A stretch of DNA of 64,000 nt from Pseudomonadota bacterium (GTDB lineage Bacteria > Pseudomonadota > Gammaproteobacteria > Steroidobacterales > Steroidobacteraceae), in contig CAUJHJ010000053.1 of NCBI GenBank assembly GCA_963204835.1, positions 18,391-82,390 on the forward strand, in the 5' to 3' direction. A program made the translations under genes and the position numbers. The notes below the pieces were generated by a model. The model made no database searches. It was given only the letters and a program-made list of their open reading frames with translations, and had not been told where the DNA came from. Positions 35,052 through 43,509 of this stretch are shown piece after piece. How positions within the stretch are numbered: the stretch's first letter is position 1; each line of letters opens with the position of its first letter.

Positions 35052-36865
35052 ACGATTTCGTCGTCAAGATCGCCACGGTGAACGGCACGGGCTCCGCCAG
35101 TGCCAACACCCTGCTGATGAAGGCGATTTTCCGCAGCGGCATCCCCGTCATGGGGAAAAACTATTTCCCGTCGAACATCCAGGGCCTGCCCACCTGGTAC
35201 GAGATCCGGGTGACGAAGGACGGCCACGTCGCGCGCTCCGGGCGCGTCGACATCATGGTCGCGATGAACGCCGAGACCTACGGCAAGGACGTGCGCGAAG
35301 TCGCGACCGGCGGCTGGCTGATCTACGACTCGACCTGGCCGCGGCCCGCGCTGTTTACGCGCGAGGACATCACCGTGATCGGCGTGCCGCTCGCGAAGCT
35401 CTGCAACGAGAATTTCACCGGGGTGCGCACGCGCATCCTGATGAAGAATATCTGCTACGCGGGCGTGCTCGCGGCGCTGCTCGACCTCGACCTCGCGCGC
35501 ATGCGCGAGCTGCTCGCCGAGACCTACGCGAAGAAGCCGCAGCTCGTCGACAGCAACATGAAGGCGATCCAGCTCGGCTACGACTACGCGAAGGCGCATT
35601 TCGCCTGTCCGCTGCCGCTGCATTGCGCGCCGATGGACAAGACGGCGGGGCACATCCTGATCGATGGCAACACCGCCGCCGGCCTCGGCGCGATGTACGC
35701 GGGCGCCACGGTGGCCGCGTGGTATCCGATCACGCCGTCGACCTCGCTGATGGATGCCTTCAAGGCGTTCTGCGACAAATGGCGCGTCGATCCCGCCACC
35801 GGTCGCAAGAACTTCGCCTTCATCCAGGCCGAGGACGAGCTCGCCGCGATCGGCATGGTGCTCGGCGCCTCGTGGAACGGCGCGCGTTCCTTCACCGCGA
35901 CGTCGGGGCCGGGCATTTCGCTGATGGGCGAATTCTTCGGCCTTGCCTATTACGCCGAAGTGCCGGCGGTGATCTTCGACGTGCAGCGGGTCGGCCCCTC
36001 GACCGGCATGCCGACGCGCACGCAGCAGTGCGACCTGCTGGCCTGCGCCTACGCCTCGCACGGCGACACGAAGCATTTGTGTCTCTATCCCGCCAATCCC
36101 GAGGAATGTTTTTATTTCTCGGTCGCCGCCTTCGACCTCGCCGAGCGCCTGCAGACGCCGGTGATGGTGCTGCTCGACCTCGACATCGGCATGAACGACT
36201 GGATGTGCCGCGAGCTCAAGTGGGACGACGCCTGGCAGCCCGACCGCGGCAAGGTGTTGCCGCTCGAGGAGATCGTCAAGCTCGAGAAGTTCCACCGCTT
36301 CCTCGACAAGGACGACGACGGCATCCCCTACCGCACGCTGCCGGGCGTGCACCCGAAGGCGGCCTATTTCACCCGCGGCTCCGGGCACAACCAGTTCGGC
36401 GCCTACACCGAGGATTCCGCCGAGTACCAGGTGGTCGTCGACCGGCTCATCCGCAAGTTCCACACCGCGCGCACCCACATGCCGCGGCCGGTCTTCGAAA
36501 TGGCCGGCGCGCGCACCGACGTCGCGATCGTCGCGGCGGGCAGCAGCGACGGCGCGGTGCGCGAGGCGCTCGCGGTGCTGCAGGGCATGGGCATCAACGT
36601 CGACTACATGCGGGTGCGCGCCTTCCCGTTCAACGACGAGGTCGACAAGTTCCTCGACAGCCACCGGCTGGTCTTTGTCGTCGAGCAGAACCGCGACGCG
36701 CAGCTGCGCTCGCTGCTCACGCTCGAAACGCCGGTCGAGAAGTCGCGGCTGCGCTCGCTGCTGCACTACAGCGGCCTGCCGATCTCCTCGAGCTTCATCA
36801 TCGAGGGCGTGCTGGCGGAAGTCGCGCCGAAGCCGCTGCGCAGCGTCGCGCCCCACGGAGCCTGA
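35021..36865 (+). CDS. 2-oxoacid:ferredoxin oxidoreductase, fused gamma-alpha subunit (KorA-like)
   Basis: 614 residues. Residues 1 to about 195 form the gamma domain (IATVNGTGSASANTLLMKAIFRSGIPV). The alpha or pyrimidine-binding domain (GNTAAGLGAMYAGATVAAWYPITPSTSLMDAF, EDELAAIGMVLGASWNGARSFTATSGPGISLM) and the C-terminal domain follow. Gamma-alpha fusion is typical of 2-oxoglutarate:ferredoxin oxidoreductases. The ATG at 35021 overlaps the flavoprotein gene by 31 bp. The enzyme makes succinyl-CoA (or another acyl-CoA) and low-potential electrons; 2-oxoglutarate is inferred, and other 2-oxoacids are possible. Confidence 0.85.
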   Translation: MPVVPAQDRVNDFVVKIATVNGTGSASANTLLMKAIFRSGIPVMGKNYFPSNIQGLPTWYEIRVTKDGHVARSGRVDIMVAMNAETYGKDVREVATGGWLIYDSTWPRPALFTREDITVIGVPLAKLCNENFTGVRTRILMKNICYAGVLAALLDLDLARMRELLAETYAKKPQLVDSNMKAIQLGYDYAKAHFACPLPLHCAPMDKTAGHILIDGNTAAGLGAMYAGATVAAWYPITPSTSLMDAFKAFCDKWRVDPATGRKNFAFIQAEDELAAIGMVLGASWNGARSFTATSGPGISLMGEFFGLAYYAEVPAVIFDVQRVGPSTGMPTRTQQCDLLACAYASHGDTKHLCLYPANPEECFYFSVAAFDLAERLQTPVMVLLDLDIGMNDWMCRELKWDDAWQPDRGKVLPLEEIVKLEKFHRFLDKDDDGIPYRTLPGVHPKAAYFTRGSGHNQFGAYTEDSAEYQVVVDRLIRKFHTARTHMPRPVFEMAGARTDVAIVAAGSSDGAVREALAVLQGMGINVDYMRVRAFPFNDEVDKFLDSHRLVFVVEQNRDAQLRSLLTLETPVEKSRLRSLLHYSGLPISSSFIIEGVLAEVAPKPLRSVAPHGA

Positions 36866-36866
36866 C

Positions 36867-37922
36867 ATGACCTTCATCCCGAAGCCGAAAGTCCGCCACC
36901 CGTCATTGCCGCGCAATGAGCTCGGCCTCACGCGGCGCGACTACGAAGGAGCGCTGTCCACGCTGTGCGCGGGCTGCGGCCACGATTCGATCACCGCCGC
37001 GCTGACCGAGGCGATCTGGGGCCTGTCGCTCGAGCCGCAGAACATCGCCAAGCTCTCGGGCATCGGCTGCTCGTCGAAGACCACCGCCTATTTCGTGGGC
37101 GGCGCGCACGGCTTCAATTCCGTGCACGGGCGCATGCCGTCGATCGCGATGGGCGCGAATGCCGCCAACCGCAACCTGAGCTACATCGGCGTTTCGGGCG
37201 ACGGCGACACGCTGTCGATCGGCCTCGGGCAGTTCTGCCACGCGATCCGCCGCAACCTGAACATGCTCTACGTGATCGAGAACAACGGCGTCTACGGCCT
37301 CACCAAGGGCCAGTTCTCGGCCTCGGCGGACATGGGCACGAAGGCGAAGAAGGGCGATACGAACCAGCAGCCGCCGATCGACCCGGTGCTGCTCGCCATG
37401 AACCTCGGCGCATCGTTCGTCGCGCGCAGTTTCTCGGGCGACAAGGAGCAGCTCGTGCCGCTGATCCAGGCCGGACTGCGCCACCGCGGCTTCGCGCTGA
37501 TCGACGTTCTCTCGCCCTGCGTCACCTTCAACGACCACGAGGGCTCGACCAAGAGCTATGCCTACACGCGCGAACACTACGAGCCCGCGGTCAATGCGGA
37601 CTTCGTGCCGTTCGAGCGCGAGATCAAGGCCGAATACGCCGAAGGCGAGCGCCTTCCCGTCGTGCTGCACGATGGCAGCCGGATCCTGCTGCGCAAGATC
37701 GCTCCCGACTACGATCCGACCGACCGGGTGGCCGCGAGCGCGTACATCCAGGAGCGGCTGGCCGAGGGCGAGTTCCTGACGGGCCTGCTGTACATCGACG
37801 AGGGGCAAAAGGAATTCCACGAGCTGAACGCCACGCCCGACGGGCCGCTCAACGGCCTTTCGCTCCCGGCGCTGTCGCCCGGCGCCAAGGGGCTCGACAA
37901 GATCATGGCGCGCTACCGGTGA
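36867..37922 (+). CDS. 2-oxoacid:ferredoxin oxidoreductase beta subunit (KorB-like)
   Basis: 351 residues. It carries the TPP and [4Fe-4S] sites: Cys34 and Cys37 in CAGCGHDS, Cys68 in GIGCSSKT, TPP motif GDGD at 111-114 with VIENNGVYGLTKGQ, and a further Cys in LIDVLSPCVTF. It starts 1 bp after the alpha stop. With the upstream genes it forms a self-contained redox module that could replace or back up 2-oxoglutarate dehydrogenase. No E1/E2 genes are present in the window. Confidence 0.88.
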   Translation: MTFIPKPKVRHPSLPRNELGLTRRDYEGALSTLCAGCGHDSITAALTEAIWGLSLEPQNIAKLSGIGCSSKTTAYFVGGAHGFNSVHGRMPSIAMGANAANRNLSYIGVSGDGDTLSIGLGQFCHAIRRNLNMLYVIENNGVYGLTKGQFSASADMGTKAKKGDTNQQPPIDPVLLAMNLGASFVARSFSGDKEQLVPLIQAGLRHRGFALIDVLSPCVTFNDHEGSTKSYAYTREHYEPAVNADFVPFEREIKAEYAEGERLPVVLHDGSRILLRKIAPDYDPTDRVAASAYIQERLAEGEFLTGLLYIDEGQKEFHELNATPDGPLNGLSLPALSPGAKGLDKIMARYR

Positions 37923-37980
37923 TCGGCGCGCCGCAGGCTGCTAGACTCGCGCCCCTTCAACACGACCGGAGCTAAGGTAC

Positions 37981-38100
37981 ATGGGCAAGGGAGACGGCCG
38001 CAGCCGCCGCGGCAAGATCTACAAGGGTTCGTTCGGCAAGACTCGTCCGAAGAAGCCGGCGGCGAAGAAGAAGGTCGCCAGCAAGGCCGCTAGGAAGTAA
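37981..38100 (+). CDS. 30S ribosomal protein THX
   Basis: A 39-residue, very basic protein starting MGKGDGRSRRGKIYKGSFG and then KTRPKKP with a Lys/Ala tail. This is the bTHX signature (MGKGD..T.RGK...GTYGKTRP), a small peptide in the head of the 30S subunit. GGAGCTAAGG lies 3-12 bp before the ATG; TAGACT at 37942 may be its -10. The last 11 bp overlap the end of the FabH-like gene on the other strand. Confidence 0.9.
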   Translation: MGKGDGRSRRGKIYKGSFGKTRPKKPAAKKKVASKAARK

Positions 38101-39187
38101 CCGGGTCGGCCGCGCGCGTCACCTTGCGCGCGGCGACTTCATGGATCAGCTCCACCGCCGTGCGGTCGCAGGGCGGCAGCTCGATTTCCGCGGTGCCGAG
38201 CGGGGTGACCCGATCGCCCCAACGGATGAGGTGGGCGCAGAAGGTGAGCCCGCCACCGAACGCCGGCAACAGCAGCCAGCCACCCTTCGGCACGCGGCCC
38301 TCCTCGAGGGCTTCGCACAGCCCGACCGGCACGGTCGCGGATGACATGTTCCCGTAGCGCTGCACGTTGGTGAAGACCCGCTCCATCGGGATGCCGGCGC
38401 GCTTCGCCACGGCCTCGATGATCCGCAGGTTGGCCTGGTGCGGCACGACGAGCTGGATGTCGTCGGCCGTGAGGTCGCGCTTCGCGAGCGCCGCCGCGCT
38501 CGCCTCGCTCATGCCGAGCACGGCGCGCTTGAAGATTTCCTGGCCCTCGAACTGCCAGGACGTGATGCCGTACAGGCGCCCCTGGTTGGCGTAGGCGCCG
38601 CCCATGCCGTGGATGCGCAGGATCTCGCGCGCATCGCCGAAGCAGCCGAGCTTTTCGGCGAGGAGTCCTTGCTCACCCTCCGAGGCCTGCAGGACCACGG
38701 CGGCCGCGCCGTCGCCGAAGAGCACCGCGACGTTGCGGTCGGTCCAGTCCATGTACGGCGAGATGATCTCGGCGCCGACCACGAGCGCATTGCGCACGAC
38801 GCCGCCGCGGATCAGCGCGGTGGCGGTCGAGAGGCCGTAGAGGAAGCTCGTGCAGGCGGTGTTGACGTCCATCGCGGCGCAGCCGTCGGCGCCGATGCGC
38901 TGCTGCAGGCCGGAGGCCATGTTCGGCACCTGGTCCTCGAAGCTGCATGTGCCGAAGACGATGAGCTCGATGTCCCGGCCCGAAACGCCCGCGCAGGCGA
39001 GGGCGCGTTCGGCCGCGACATGCGCCATGTCCGCCATCGGCACGTGGGACACGCGCCGCTCGCGGATGCCGGTGCGGCTCGTGATCCACTCGTCGCTCGT
39101 CTCGAGCATGCCGGCGAGGTCGTGGTTTGACAGCACGGCGGGCGGCAGGCATTTGCCCCAGCCGGTGATCGCGGCGTAGGTCGTCAT
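38090..39187 (-). CDS. Beta-ketoacyl-ACP synthase III family (FabH-like)
   Basis: 365 residues with the full catalytic triad: Cys112 (DVNTACTSFLYG), His250 (VVPHQAN) and Asn280 (RYGNMSSATVP). LETSDEWITSRTGIRERR is the FabH N-terminal signature. It is longer than the housekeeping enzyme (about 320), with an extra C-terminal part (about 330-365), like alternative KAS III proteins of pseudomonads and xanthomonads. It condenses an acyl-CoA primer with malonyl-ACP; the primer is unknown. It is isolated from other fab genes here. Confidence 0.88.
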   Translation of the reverse strand: MTTYAAITGWGKCLPPAVLSNHDLAGMLETSDEWITSRTGIRERRVSHVPMADMAHVAAERALACAGVSGRDIELIVFGTCSFEDQVPNMASGLQQRIGADGCAAMDVNTACTSFLYGLSTATALIRGGVVRNALVVGAEIISPYMDWTDRNVAVLFGDGAAAVVLQASEGEQGLLAEKLGCFGDAREILRIHGMGGAYANQGRLYGITSWQFEGQEIFKRAVLGMSEASAAALAKRDLTADDIQLVVPHQANLRIIEAVAKRAGIPMERVFTNVQRYGNMSSATVPVGLCEALEEGRVPKGGWLLLPAFGGGLTFCAHLIRWGDRVTPLGTAEIELPPCDRTAVELIHEVAARKVTRAADPVTS

Positions 39188-39222
39188 GGCACGGCAGCAT
39201 ACGCTAGCATGGCCCCCGGATC

Positions 39223-40662
39223 ATGGACACGGAGTCGGCGCGGGTGGCGGAAGGGCATGGGCTGCCGTGGCGGCAGTATCGCAACGTCCATCTCGATTTC
39301 TGGGACGGCCTGCGCCTGCTGCCGGGCTCGATCTGGCTGCCGATCGTCGCGATCTCGCTGCTCGGCCTCGGCGTCTATGTGGTCAACGAATGGTCCGTGA
39401 GCCGCATCCGCGTGGCCGCCGAAAGCGTCAACCGCACCCTCGGCATGCAGAACGAGGTGATCGCGATGCGTTCGCAGCTCGTCGACCTCGAGAGCGCGCA
39501 GCGCGGCTACCTGCTCACCACCAACCGCCGCTACCTCGCGCCGTACGAGAGCGCGCTGCCCGAGCTGCAGGTGATCAGCGCGCGCCTGCACACGCTGGCC
39601 GCGGGCGATGCCGAAGTGCTCGAGCACGTCACGCGGCTCGAGGCCCTGCGCGGCCTCAAGATCGCGGAAGTGACCGCGTCGATCTCGCTGACGCAGCGCG
39701 GCGAGCGCGACAACGCGCTCGCGATCCTGCGCACGGGCGAGGGGCGCAAGGTGATGGATCGCTTCCGCGCCGGCGCCGAGGCGCTGATCGGGCTGCTCGA
39801 CTCGCGGCTGCTGTCGCTGCGCGAGGAGCAGGCGCGCAGCCTCGTGCTGTCGCGCTACGCCTTCGCGGCGCTCGCACTGCTCACGCTCGCGCTGATCGTG
39901 CTGGTCGTGCGCCTGTTCGTCGCCGACAGCCTGCGCCGCGAGGAGCGGCGCTACGAGGAAGAGCACGAACGGCGGCGGCTCGAGGTGATCATCGAGGACC
40001 GCACCCGCGAACTGTCGCAGCTCACGACCCACCTGCAGAGCGCGTCCGAGCAGGAGAAGGCCGACCTCGCCCGCGACCTGCACGACGAACTCGGCGGGCT
40101 GCTGACCGCCGCCAACATGGACCTCGCATGGTTGCAGGGGCGCTCGGTGACCATGGAGCAGGAGGTGCGCGACAAGCTCGGCGAGCTGGTGCGCACCGTG
40201 ACCGAAGCGATGAACCTGAAGCGCCGCGTGGTCGAGAACCTGCGCCCGGCGCTGCTCGATCACTTCGGACTGCCGACGGCGCTCGAGGCCTATTTCGACG
40301 AGACCTGCAAGCGCGCGGGCCTCGAGTGCCACACCTCGATCCCGCAGGAGGCAGAGCCGATCCCGCAGGCGCTCGCCATCGCGCTGTTCCGCGTCGGCCA
40401 GGAATCGCTCACCAACATCATCCGCCATGCGCGGGCGCGCAAGGTCGAGATGGTCTTCGAGGTGGGTGCGGCGGGCTACCACCTGGCCGTCGGAGACGAT
40501 GGCATCGGCATGGACCCGGAGCGTGCGCGCAGCTCGCACGGCCTGTCGGGGATGCGCCATCGCGTGGTGAGCCTCAACGGCAGCTTCGAGATCCAGAGCG
40601 CGCCGGGCCAGGGAACCCGGCTCGACATCCTCGTGCCGTTCGCGCCGCCTGCTGCCGCCTGA
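39223..40662 (+). CDS. Sensor histidine kinase with CHASE3 domain (NarX/DegS-type)
   Basis: 479 residues: TM1 about 37-55, periplasmic CHASE3 domain with LVDLESAQRGYLLTTNRRYLAPYES, TM2 about 211-234, coiled coil, HisKA_3 with His287 in DLARDLHDELGG, and an HATPase domain with VGQESLTNIIRHARARKV and GDDGIGMD. The signal is unknown. Its stop abuts the stop of a CheY-like regulator on the other strand, and a NarL-type regulator follows, so one or both are the probable partners. Confidence 0.9.
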   Translation: MDTESARVAEGHGLPWRQYRNVHLDFWDGLRLLPGSIWLPIVAISLLGLGVYVVNEWSVSRIRVAAESVNRTLGMQNEVIAMRSQLVDLESAQRGYLLTTNRRYLAPYESALPELQVISARLHTLAAGDAEVLEHVTRLEALRGLKIAEVTASISLTQRGERDNALAILRTGEGRKVMDRFRAGAEALIGLLDSRLLSLREEQARSLVLSRYAFAALALLTLALIVLVVRLFVADSLRREERRYEEEHERRRLEVIIEDRTRELSQLTTHLQSASEQEKADLARDLHDELGGLLTAANMDLAWLQGRSVTMEQEVRDKLGELVRTVTEAMNLKRRVVENLRPALLDHFGLPTALEAYFDETCKRAGLECHTSIPQEAEPIPQALAIALFRVGQESLTNIIRHARARKVEMVFEVGAAGYHLAVGDDGIGMDPERARSSHGLSGMRHRVVSLNGSFEIQSAPGQGTRLDILVPFAPPAAA

Positions 40663-41145
40663 TCAGTGGCCGTCGCCGCGCTGGCGGCGTTCGAGCAGCG
40701 GCCGAACCTGCGCAAACTGCTGCATCTTGTCGAGGAAATGATCGGCGCCCGCGCTCATGCAGCGCTGCTCGACGGTGGGCAGGGAATAGTTCGTCAACAC
40801 GATGATCAGCGGCTGGCTGCGCGCGGCGAAGGCGCGGCGCGCATGGCGTATGGCCGCGATGCCGCTGCCCTGCTTCAGCTCGACGTCGACCACGAGGGCA
40901 TCGTAGTCGTGGGCGTCGATGAGCCCGATGGCCTCCTGTTCCGTTTCAGCCGTGCCCGTGACCTTGAGGACGCCCGGGACGGTGAGCATGCCGATCATGC
41001 GGTCGCGGAGCAGGCGCGAGTCTTCGATCAGGAGGATGCGCAACTCGTCGCCGGCCGCGGCGGCATGCGCTGCGCCCGCGCCCCGCGCCCCGCGGCCGGC
41101 GGGGCGGCGATCGTTCGGCTGGGCGGCATGGCGGACGGTCGGCAT
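40663..41145 (-). CDS. CheY-like single-domain response regulator
   Basis: 160 residues. A low-complexity N-terminus (1-33) leads to a receiver domain: ILLIEDSRLLRDRM with acidic Glu41/Asp42, phospho-acceptor Asp87 in ALVVDVELKQGSG, Thr118 in IIVLTNYSLP and Lys140 in HFLDKMQQF. There is no output domain. It starts 2 bp after the NarL-type regulator stop, so the two are co-transcribed. It may act as a phosphate sink or bind a partner. Confidence 0.85.
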   Translation of the reverse strand: MPTVRHAAQPNDRRPAGRGARGAGAAHAAAAGDELRILLIEDSRLLRDRMIGMLTVPGVLKVTGTAETEQEAIGLIDAHDYDALVVDVELKQGSGIAAIRHARRAFAARSQPLIIVLTNYSLPTVEQRCMSAGADHFLDKMQQFAQVRPLLERRQRGDGH

Positions 41146-41147
41146 GG

Positions 41148-41786
41148 TCACTGCAGCAGGCTGTTCTTGATCGCGTAGTAGGTGATGTCGGCGTTGGTCT
41201 TCATCCCCATTTTCTCGAGGATGCGCGAGCGATAGGTGCTGACGGTCTTCACGCTGAGGAAGAGCTTGCCGGCGATCTCGGTGACCGTCTTGCCCTCGGC
41301 GAGTTTCACGAAGATCTGGAATTCGCGCTCCGACAGCGCGCCATGGCGTGGCTGGTCGGCTGCGCCGTCGAGGCCCGCCAGCAACAGCTCGGCGAGCTCG
41401 GGGCCGACATAGCGGCTGCCACGCGCGACCATGCGCACGGCGCGCAGCAGCTCGGCGTCGTCGACGCCCTTGCTGATGAAGCGGTGCGCGCCACCGCGCA
41501 GCACATTGAGGCCGAACTGCTTCTCGGGGTAGCCGCTCAGCACGAGCACCGCGATGCCGTCGTGGTGCGAGCGCACGTGCTTCAGGACATCGAGGCCGGA
41601 CATGTCGGGCAGCGACAGGTCGAGCAGCAGCACGTTGCAGGCCTCGGTCTGCAGCAGCGCGAGCACCTCCTTGCCGGTGCGGCACTCGGCGACCACGCGC
41701 AGGTCGGGTTGCGAGGCAATGACCTGCTTCAACCCCGTGCGCACGAGCTGGTGATCGTCCGCGATGATGACGCTGGCTTGCGGCAT
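41148..41786 (-). CDS. NarL/FixJ-family response regulator
   Basis: 212 residues. Receiver domain with Asp56 (VLLLDLSLPDMSG) and Lys at FISKG, then a LuxR helix-turn-helix: LSEREFQIFVKLAEGKTVTEIAGKLFLSVKTVSTYRSRILEKMG. It matches UvrY/GacA-like regulators in layout. HisKA_3 kinases commonly phosphorylate this type, which fits the CHASE3 kinase facing it. Confidence 0.92.
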   Translation of the reverse strand: MPQASVIIADDHQLVRTGLKQVIASQPDLRVVAECRTGKEVLALLQTEACNVLLLDLSLPDMSGLDVLKHVRSHHDGIAVLVLSGYPEKQFGLNVLRGGAHRFISKGVDDAELLRAVRMVARGSRYVGPELAELLLAGLDGAADQPRHGALSEREFQIFVKLAEGKTVTEIAGKLFLSVKTVSTYRSRILEKMGMKTNADITYYAIKNSLLQ

Positions 41787-42138
41787 GGCTCCAGCCTACC
41801 GGTCGTACAGCAACCCCGCCACGGTGGCCCGTGCGCGCAGCCAGGTGGCCGCGGTCATGGCCGCCGCCCGCTGGACCTCGCCGCGCGCGGCGGCGAGGCG
41901 CCAGCGGGCGGCGCGCGATGCGCGGGCTGGGTGCAGGTAGCCGGGCTGATGCATCGGGACGGGTCCGGTATTGCCGCGGATGGGCGCTGAAGCTATCACG
42001 CCGCAATCTCCTCCTTTCGTGCCTGCCCGACAAGGTACCGCCGCACGCACCGGCGGCACAGGCCCGGGAGCGGGTGCCGCTCGTAGGACCCCGCTGACAA
42101 GTGCGAGAATGCCCGCGGCAACGCAGGAGGGCTCAGGC
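41787..42138. other. 352-bp region without an established gene
   Basis: It separates the NarL-type regulator (minus) from the CDGSH protein gene (plus). Apart from the doubtful 52-codon frame listed separately and GGAGG at 42126-42130 serving the CDGSH gene, I see no terminator, repeat or convincing promoter. Confidence 0.5.
41796..41954 (-). CDS. Possible small protein upstream of the response regulators
   Basis: A 52-codon frame from ATG 41954, product starting MHQPGYLHPARASRAARWRL and ending TVAGLLYDR, rich in Arg and Ala and likely helical. It ends 9 bp before the regulator ATG, an operon-like spacing. There is no clear Shine-Dalgarno, and long frames are common in GC-rich DNA, so it may be chance. 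No family recognised. Confidence 0.25.
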   Translation of the reverse strand: MHQPGYLHPARASRAARWRLAAARGEVQRAAAMTAATWLRARATVAGLLYDR

Positions 42139-42801
42139 ATGGGCGGCAAGATCGAAGAAGTGCGCGGCACGCAGGTCTCGGTGCGATTTGACGGCGGCAA
42201 GTGCATCCATTCGCGGCACTGCGTGCTCGACCACCCGGATGTCTTCGTGCCGAACGTCGCCGGCGAGTGGATCCACCCCGACGCCGCCTCGGCCGAGACG
42301 CTCATGTCGATCGCGCGCAATTGCCCGTCGGGTGCCATTTCCTGCGAGCGCCATGACGGCGGGGAGCCCGAGGTCGCGCCGAAGGTGAACACCGTGCGCG
42401 TCCTCGAGAACGGCCCGCTCGCGTTCCACGCGGAGATGCGATTCTGGGGGGGCGGCGGTGCGCTGCGCGCCACCCTGTGCCGTTGCGGGGCGTCGAAATC
42501 GAAGCCCTTCTGCGACACGAGCCACGTCGCCAGCGGGTTCACGGCCACCGGCGAGCCGCCGACGCAGGAGTCCGCGGCGCTCGAGGTTCGCAATGGCCCG
42601 CTCGAGGTGATTCCGGTCGAGAATGGCCCGCTGCACATCAAGGGCAACCTCGAGATCATCACCGGCACGGGCCGCACTGTGAAAAGGGTTACGGAATGCT
42701 GGCTGTGCCGCTGCGGGCATTCGGGCAAGAAGCCCTTCTGCGACGGCACGCACCGCAAGGTCGGTTTCGAGGCGCCGGGCCTGCCACCCGTGCGCAAGTG
42801 A
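42139..42801 (+). CDS. Iron-sulfur protein with divergent 4Fe-4S domain and two CDGSH domains
   Basis: 220 residues. An N-terminal Fer4_19-type region holds Cys22, Cys28, Cys62 and Cys69 (KCIHSRHC, NCPSGAISC). Two CDGSH motifs follow: Cys114/116/125 with His129 (CRCGASKSKPFCDTSH) and Cys190/192/201 with His205 (CRCGHSGKKPFCDGTH). Both keep the 3Cys-1His ligands of a [2Fe-2S] cluster. Redox sensing or cluster transfer is the general expectation. The ATG is fixed by GGAGG 8 bp upstream. Confidence 0.92.
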   Translation: MGGKIEEVRGTQVSVRFDGGKCIHSRHCVLDHPDVFVPNVAGEWIHPDAASAETLMSIARNCPSGAISCERHDGGEPEVAPKVNTVRVLENGPLAFHAEMRFWGGGGALRATLCRCGASKSKPFCDTSHVASGFTATGEPPTQESAALEVRNGPLEVIPVENGPLHIKGNLEIITGTGRTVKRVTECWLCRCGHSGKKPFCDGTHRKVGFEAPGLPPVRK

Positions 42802-43509
42802 TCACGCGGCCGCCGGCTCCCGGAGGCGCGCGGCGAGCCAGGCCGAGATATCGGCGATCTCGGGCCGGCAGACCTCGTGCTGCATCGGATAGGCTTTCCA
42901 TTCGACCGAGTGGCCGAGCGAGGTGAGCGCATCGCGCGACAGCTCGCCGAGCGCATACGGCAGCACGGGATCGTGCAGGCCATGGCACATCAGGATCGGG
43001 ATGTCGCGGTTGGCGGCGTTCGCCTCGGCGGCGACGCTCTCGTGCAGCGGCAGGTAAGTCGACAGCGCGAGGATCCCGCCGAGGCGTTGCGGATGGCGCA
43101 ACGCCGTGTGCAGCGCAATCGCGCCCCCCTGGGAGAAGCCCGCGAGGATGATGCGCGAGGCCGGCCTGCCCCGTCCCATCTCGCGCGCGACCAGGTCGCC
43201 GATACGCGCGGCCGACTCCCGCGTGCCAGCCACGTCCTGGCGCCCGGCGGTCGACAGCTCGCGGATGTCGTACCACGCGCGCATCGGCATGCCGCCGTTC
43301 AATGTGACAGGGCGTACCGGCGCGTGTGGAAAGACAAAGCGCAGTTCCGCGGGTGGCGCAAGGCGCAGCTCGGGCACGAGCGGCACGAAATCGTGGCCGT
43401 CGGCGCCGAGGCCGTGCAGCCAGATGACGCTCGCGGCGTCTCCGGCGGCGGCAGGAGCCGCGGGTGCCAGGGTGACGACGACTTCGTCGCGGGTCTCTTC
43501 GATTTTCAT
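42802..43509 (-). CDS. Carboxylesterase/phospholipase family alpha/beta hydrolase
   Basis: 235 residues. VIWLHGLGADGHDFVPLVPEL and FPHAPVRPVTLNGG are signatures of the EstB/acyl-protein thioesterase family. The nucleophile Ser is in GFSQGG; Asp and His are in GLHDPVLP and QHEVC. It hydrolyses short esters. The ATG at 43509 overlaps the acetyltransferase stop as ATGA, which is preferred to an upstream in-frame start. Its stop abuts the CDGSH gene stop. Confidence 0.92.
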   Translation of the reverse strand: MKIEETRDEVVVTLAPAAPAAAGDAASVIWLHGLGADGHDFVPLVPELRLAPPAELRFVFPHAPVRPVTLNGGMPMRAWYDIRELSTAGRQDVAGTRESAARIGDLVAREMGRGRPASRIILAGFSQGGAIALHTALRHPQRLGGILALSTYLPLHESVAAEANAANRDIPILMCHGLHDPVLPYALGELSRDALTSLGHSVEWKAYPMQHEVCRPEIADISAWLAARLREPAAA

